From assembly GCA_030770545.1 (NCBI GenBank), contig CM061096.1, forward strand, positions 13,745,501-13,809,500: DNA of 64,000 nucleotides. The letters are read 5' to 3'. A program made the translations under genes and the position numbers. Below the pieces are notes generated by a model, which saw nothing but the letters and a program-made list of their open reading frames with translations, ran no database searches and was not told the DNA's origin. The first letter of the stretch is position 1; each line of letters starts with the position of its first letter. This document shows positions 61,569 to 64,000 of the stretch, one piece after another. This DNA is from Macropodus opercularis. Its lineage: Eukaryota; Chordata; Actinopteri; Anabantiformes; Osphronemidae.

Positions 61569-64000
61569 AGAAGCTGCCAATAGAGTGAGGCAAACACACA
61601 AAAGAGGACTCAGGGTCATTACATCTGGCAGTGGAGACAGTCAGGTTGTTGAATTCTTATGTTAACATGAATAGATAGTATTAAAGTTATGATAAGAGGT
61701 ATAAGGTAATGTTTTGTCAGGAAAAGAACCCCCTCTGGAGACGTATACCTACACACAGTAAGGCTACAATCCCAGTCCTGGAAAGATCTGAGAGGAAAGG
61801 GGGGGGGTAATAAAATATGTTTTGGGTGTTGGGGTAACAAAGTTTTGTTGTGTGTCCCCATTTGTTCCTAACCCAGAGGAAAACCCAATATGGAGATCAC
61901 ACAAGAGAAGAGCAGCTTGTCAGACAAGACCGTGGAAAGAGACAGAAATACAGATAAAAAACAGAAACTGGGGGGATTATTAAAGACTGGTGAGAACTAT
62001 AGGGAACTAACTAACCTTAATTTGGCAACAATTAGCGATCGAGCAGAAAGCAGGATGAGGCACAGAAGGTAAAAATAGACAGAGCAAAGTCCCTCAGTGA
62101 ACAGGCAGGCCCGGCCGGAGTTAACGCACCGGAAAGCCAAAACACTTCACAGCAGGGCGGCCAAAACAATTTGTAAAATGAGAAACATCGCTGAGATTCC
62201 AGCACAGAATAAAGTATCCAGCCTGTTGATGCCACAGATGCAGTGTGACATTGTTTGTTGCCTGACTACTTGCAGCGTTGCAACCAGAACATATCAGAGT
62301 GTCTCTTTCATTTCCTCACGGGATCTTAACTGCGTTTGAATCTGGGTTTGGATTTCTCCCTCTCTGCCTGCTGTAACTGGGACCAGCTATGAGCTAAGTG
62401 AACCTCTGCTCTCATCCTTGGTTGTTTTTATTGTTGAGTGAAAGACCTTCTGCCGCCTGTGGATCCATGCACCACACTAAGAAGAGAGTGTTGTCTATAG
62501 AAACTTATTTTTTATCTTCCTTTTGTGCTACCTTTGCTTGAAATCAACACTTGAATGCGCAGACACTTTAAATGAGTCTTTAAAGTCTCTCTGACTCGTA
62601 GTGGAATGAATCAAATCAATTCATTTACCAGCATCATGATGAATAGAGTGAGACTCAGTCAACCTCCTTTTAGAAAAAAACATTTTTGTTAAAGTCACGT
62701 AAAAACGGAAAATATTTTCTGACTTTTGTCAGATTTAGATTATTTATCATTTCATATTCTTTCAGAAACCACACTGGGAGCTCTTTGTAGTAGTTCGATC
62801 GCTCTTTGTACTTCCATAAACATGCCCCTATGTTCAGTCACAGTGGTGTCAAAAAACAGCAATAGAGGAAAATAATTTGTTTACAGCCAAGATTCTCAGT
62901 ACCAGCTAAAATAATCATCCGGTAACTGTTGGATTTGAGATTTACCGATTCATTTTTCTCAGCTGGTTTTCTTCACGTGGCAGCAGGCATTTCGTGTCTC
63001 ATTTCGTAGGTAGTTTTCATTGAGTATTTATACTGTGACCCTGTTTATATTTTCATAATTTGTTTTTTCTATTTTATTTTTTATCAAAACCCAGCGAGAA
63101 CAAAACGCTGGATGTGCGCCTGCGGCTGCCTGGGGAAATGTCACCTTGCTTTTGCATCGTGTAAACAATCGAATATGAAACCTTGACTTACAATCTTCAA
63201 ATAACATTCAGGCATATGCTTTGTCAGTTTCTCATTATTTCATACGTAGTTTTGAAGCCCATAAACATCCAAACACTTCCACAAAACGAGCCTCTATAAT
63301 AAAATCTATTCCAATTCAAACAATAATACCATGAATGTTTTTGAATTTCATTACCTCATTAATGAGTATTTAAGATGTGTCACAACATCATTTCACTACT
63401 GACCTTGCTGGTTGAGTCTGAAATGCTTTTCTTCACTCTCAGAATGCCCTAAAAAGCAGAAGGTCCTCGTCTGATTGCATAATGGGCTGCAGGCTGACTG
63501 CATCACACTCTAATTACACACAGCTTCTGAGCCCAAATTGAATGGCACAGTGCAAATTTGCCTTGTGCTTTAATGTGCATAAATTATCTGCTCGTTGTTT
63601 TGACATGTCATTTGAACGGGTACATATAATCCTCAGGTGACACGATTCAAAATGACAACATCATATGCAGCCAACAGCGCGAGGGGTCTCAAATAAATTT
63701 ACATTTGGACTGACGGTGGCCCAGCTCCAAGAGTCACATCGGTAACAGAAGCGAGATATGGACCCTCTCCAAATCCAACACCTGTCACTGTTCATCGGAT
63801 GCTATTAGAATTCAGGAAAGAAAGGTTCATCGCTGTAGCGGATAAAGCAGATGAGATGCACTGAATTGAGGCAAATGCCAGCGACATGCTGTTCTGTCAG
63901 CATCAGACTTAATTGGCACCGTCAATCACGCGTGTTCATGGCAACAGTGATGATCAATAAGCGAACGTTGCGTAACCCAGATCTCATGAGGGGATGGGTG

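Larger units (their letters stand above)
42921..64000. other. Noncoding stretch, no gene seen
   Basis: About 21 kb without a protein, tRNA or rRNA gene I can recognise. It contains the short repeats and motifs annotated separately. The longest open frames (for example 48461-48940 and 58195-58533) have no family features and no convincing splice context. Confidence 0.5.

Overview
The window looks like nuclear DNA of a ray-finned (teleost) fish. Introns are mostly 70-150 bp with GT-AG borders, microsatellites are frequent, and the recognisable proteins are vertebrate. The gene set (cacna1a, alkbh7, gtf2f1, ADGRE-type receptors) corresponds to human 19p13, where ALKBH7 and GTF2F1 are near neighbours and ADGRE genes lie close by. 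I had no database, so gene names rest on recognising protein motifs.

Layout. (1) 1-1.6 kb, minus strand: coding exon 1 of the P/Q-type calcium channel alpha-1A gene (cacna1a). Its first intron starts with a U12-type AT-AC 5' splice site and runs out of the window. Its upstream region (to about 4.5 kb) is CpG-rich and contains a GATA microsatellite directly followed by two tandem REST/NRSF (RE1) elements. (2) 7.15-8.2 kb, plus strand: complete 4-exon alkbh7. (3) 9.3-12.8 kb, minus strand: complete 13-coding-exon gtf2f1 (TFIIF RAP74), tail-to-tail with alkbh7. (4) 14.7-20.1 kb and 21.5-27.8 kb, plus strand: two tandem paralogous adhesion GPCR genes, called A (983 aa) and B (1091 aa) here. They combine a uromodulin/OIT3-like cysteine domain, one short EGF-like module, 5 (A) or 8 (B) calcium-binding EGF repeats, a GAIN/GPS autoproteolysis region and a 7TM domain of ADGRE (EMR/CD97) type. 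(5) 27.8-64 kb: no coding gene that I can support. It holds simple repeats, degenerate interspersed repeats, two CpG-rich patches (33.24-33.63 kb and 42.69-42.92 kb) and RFX X-box-like sites. The first patch contains a perfect RE1, which suggests the 5' end of an unrecognised neuronal gene or a regulatory element.

Most notable points: the uromodulin-like plus EGF plus 7TM architecture and its exon-wise EGF expansion; an octamer-containing promoter block shared by both receptor genes with a third orphan copy; weak 5' splice sites just before the GPS exon in both receptors, where retention would predict a soluble ectodomain; tandem RE1 sites upstream of cacna1a; and the isolated RE1 in a CpG patch at 33.55 kb. 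The genes are not an operon. Within the window the functional links are the paralogous receptor pair and probable REST control of the channel gene.
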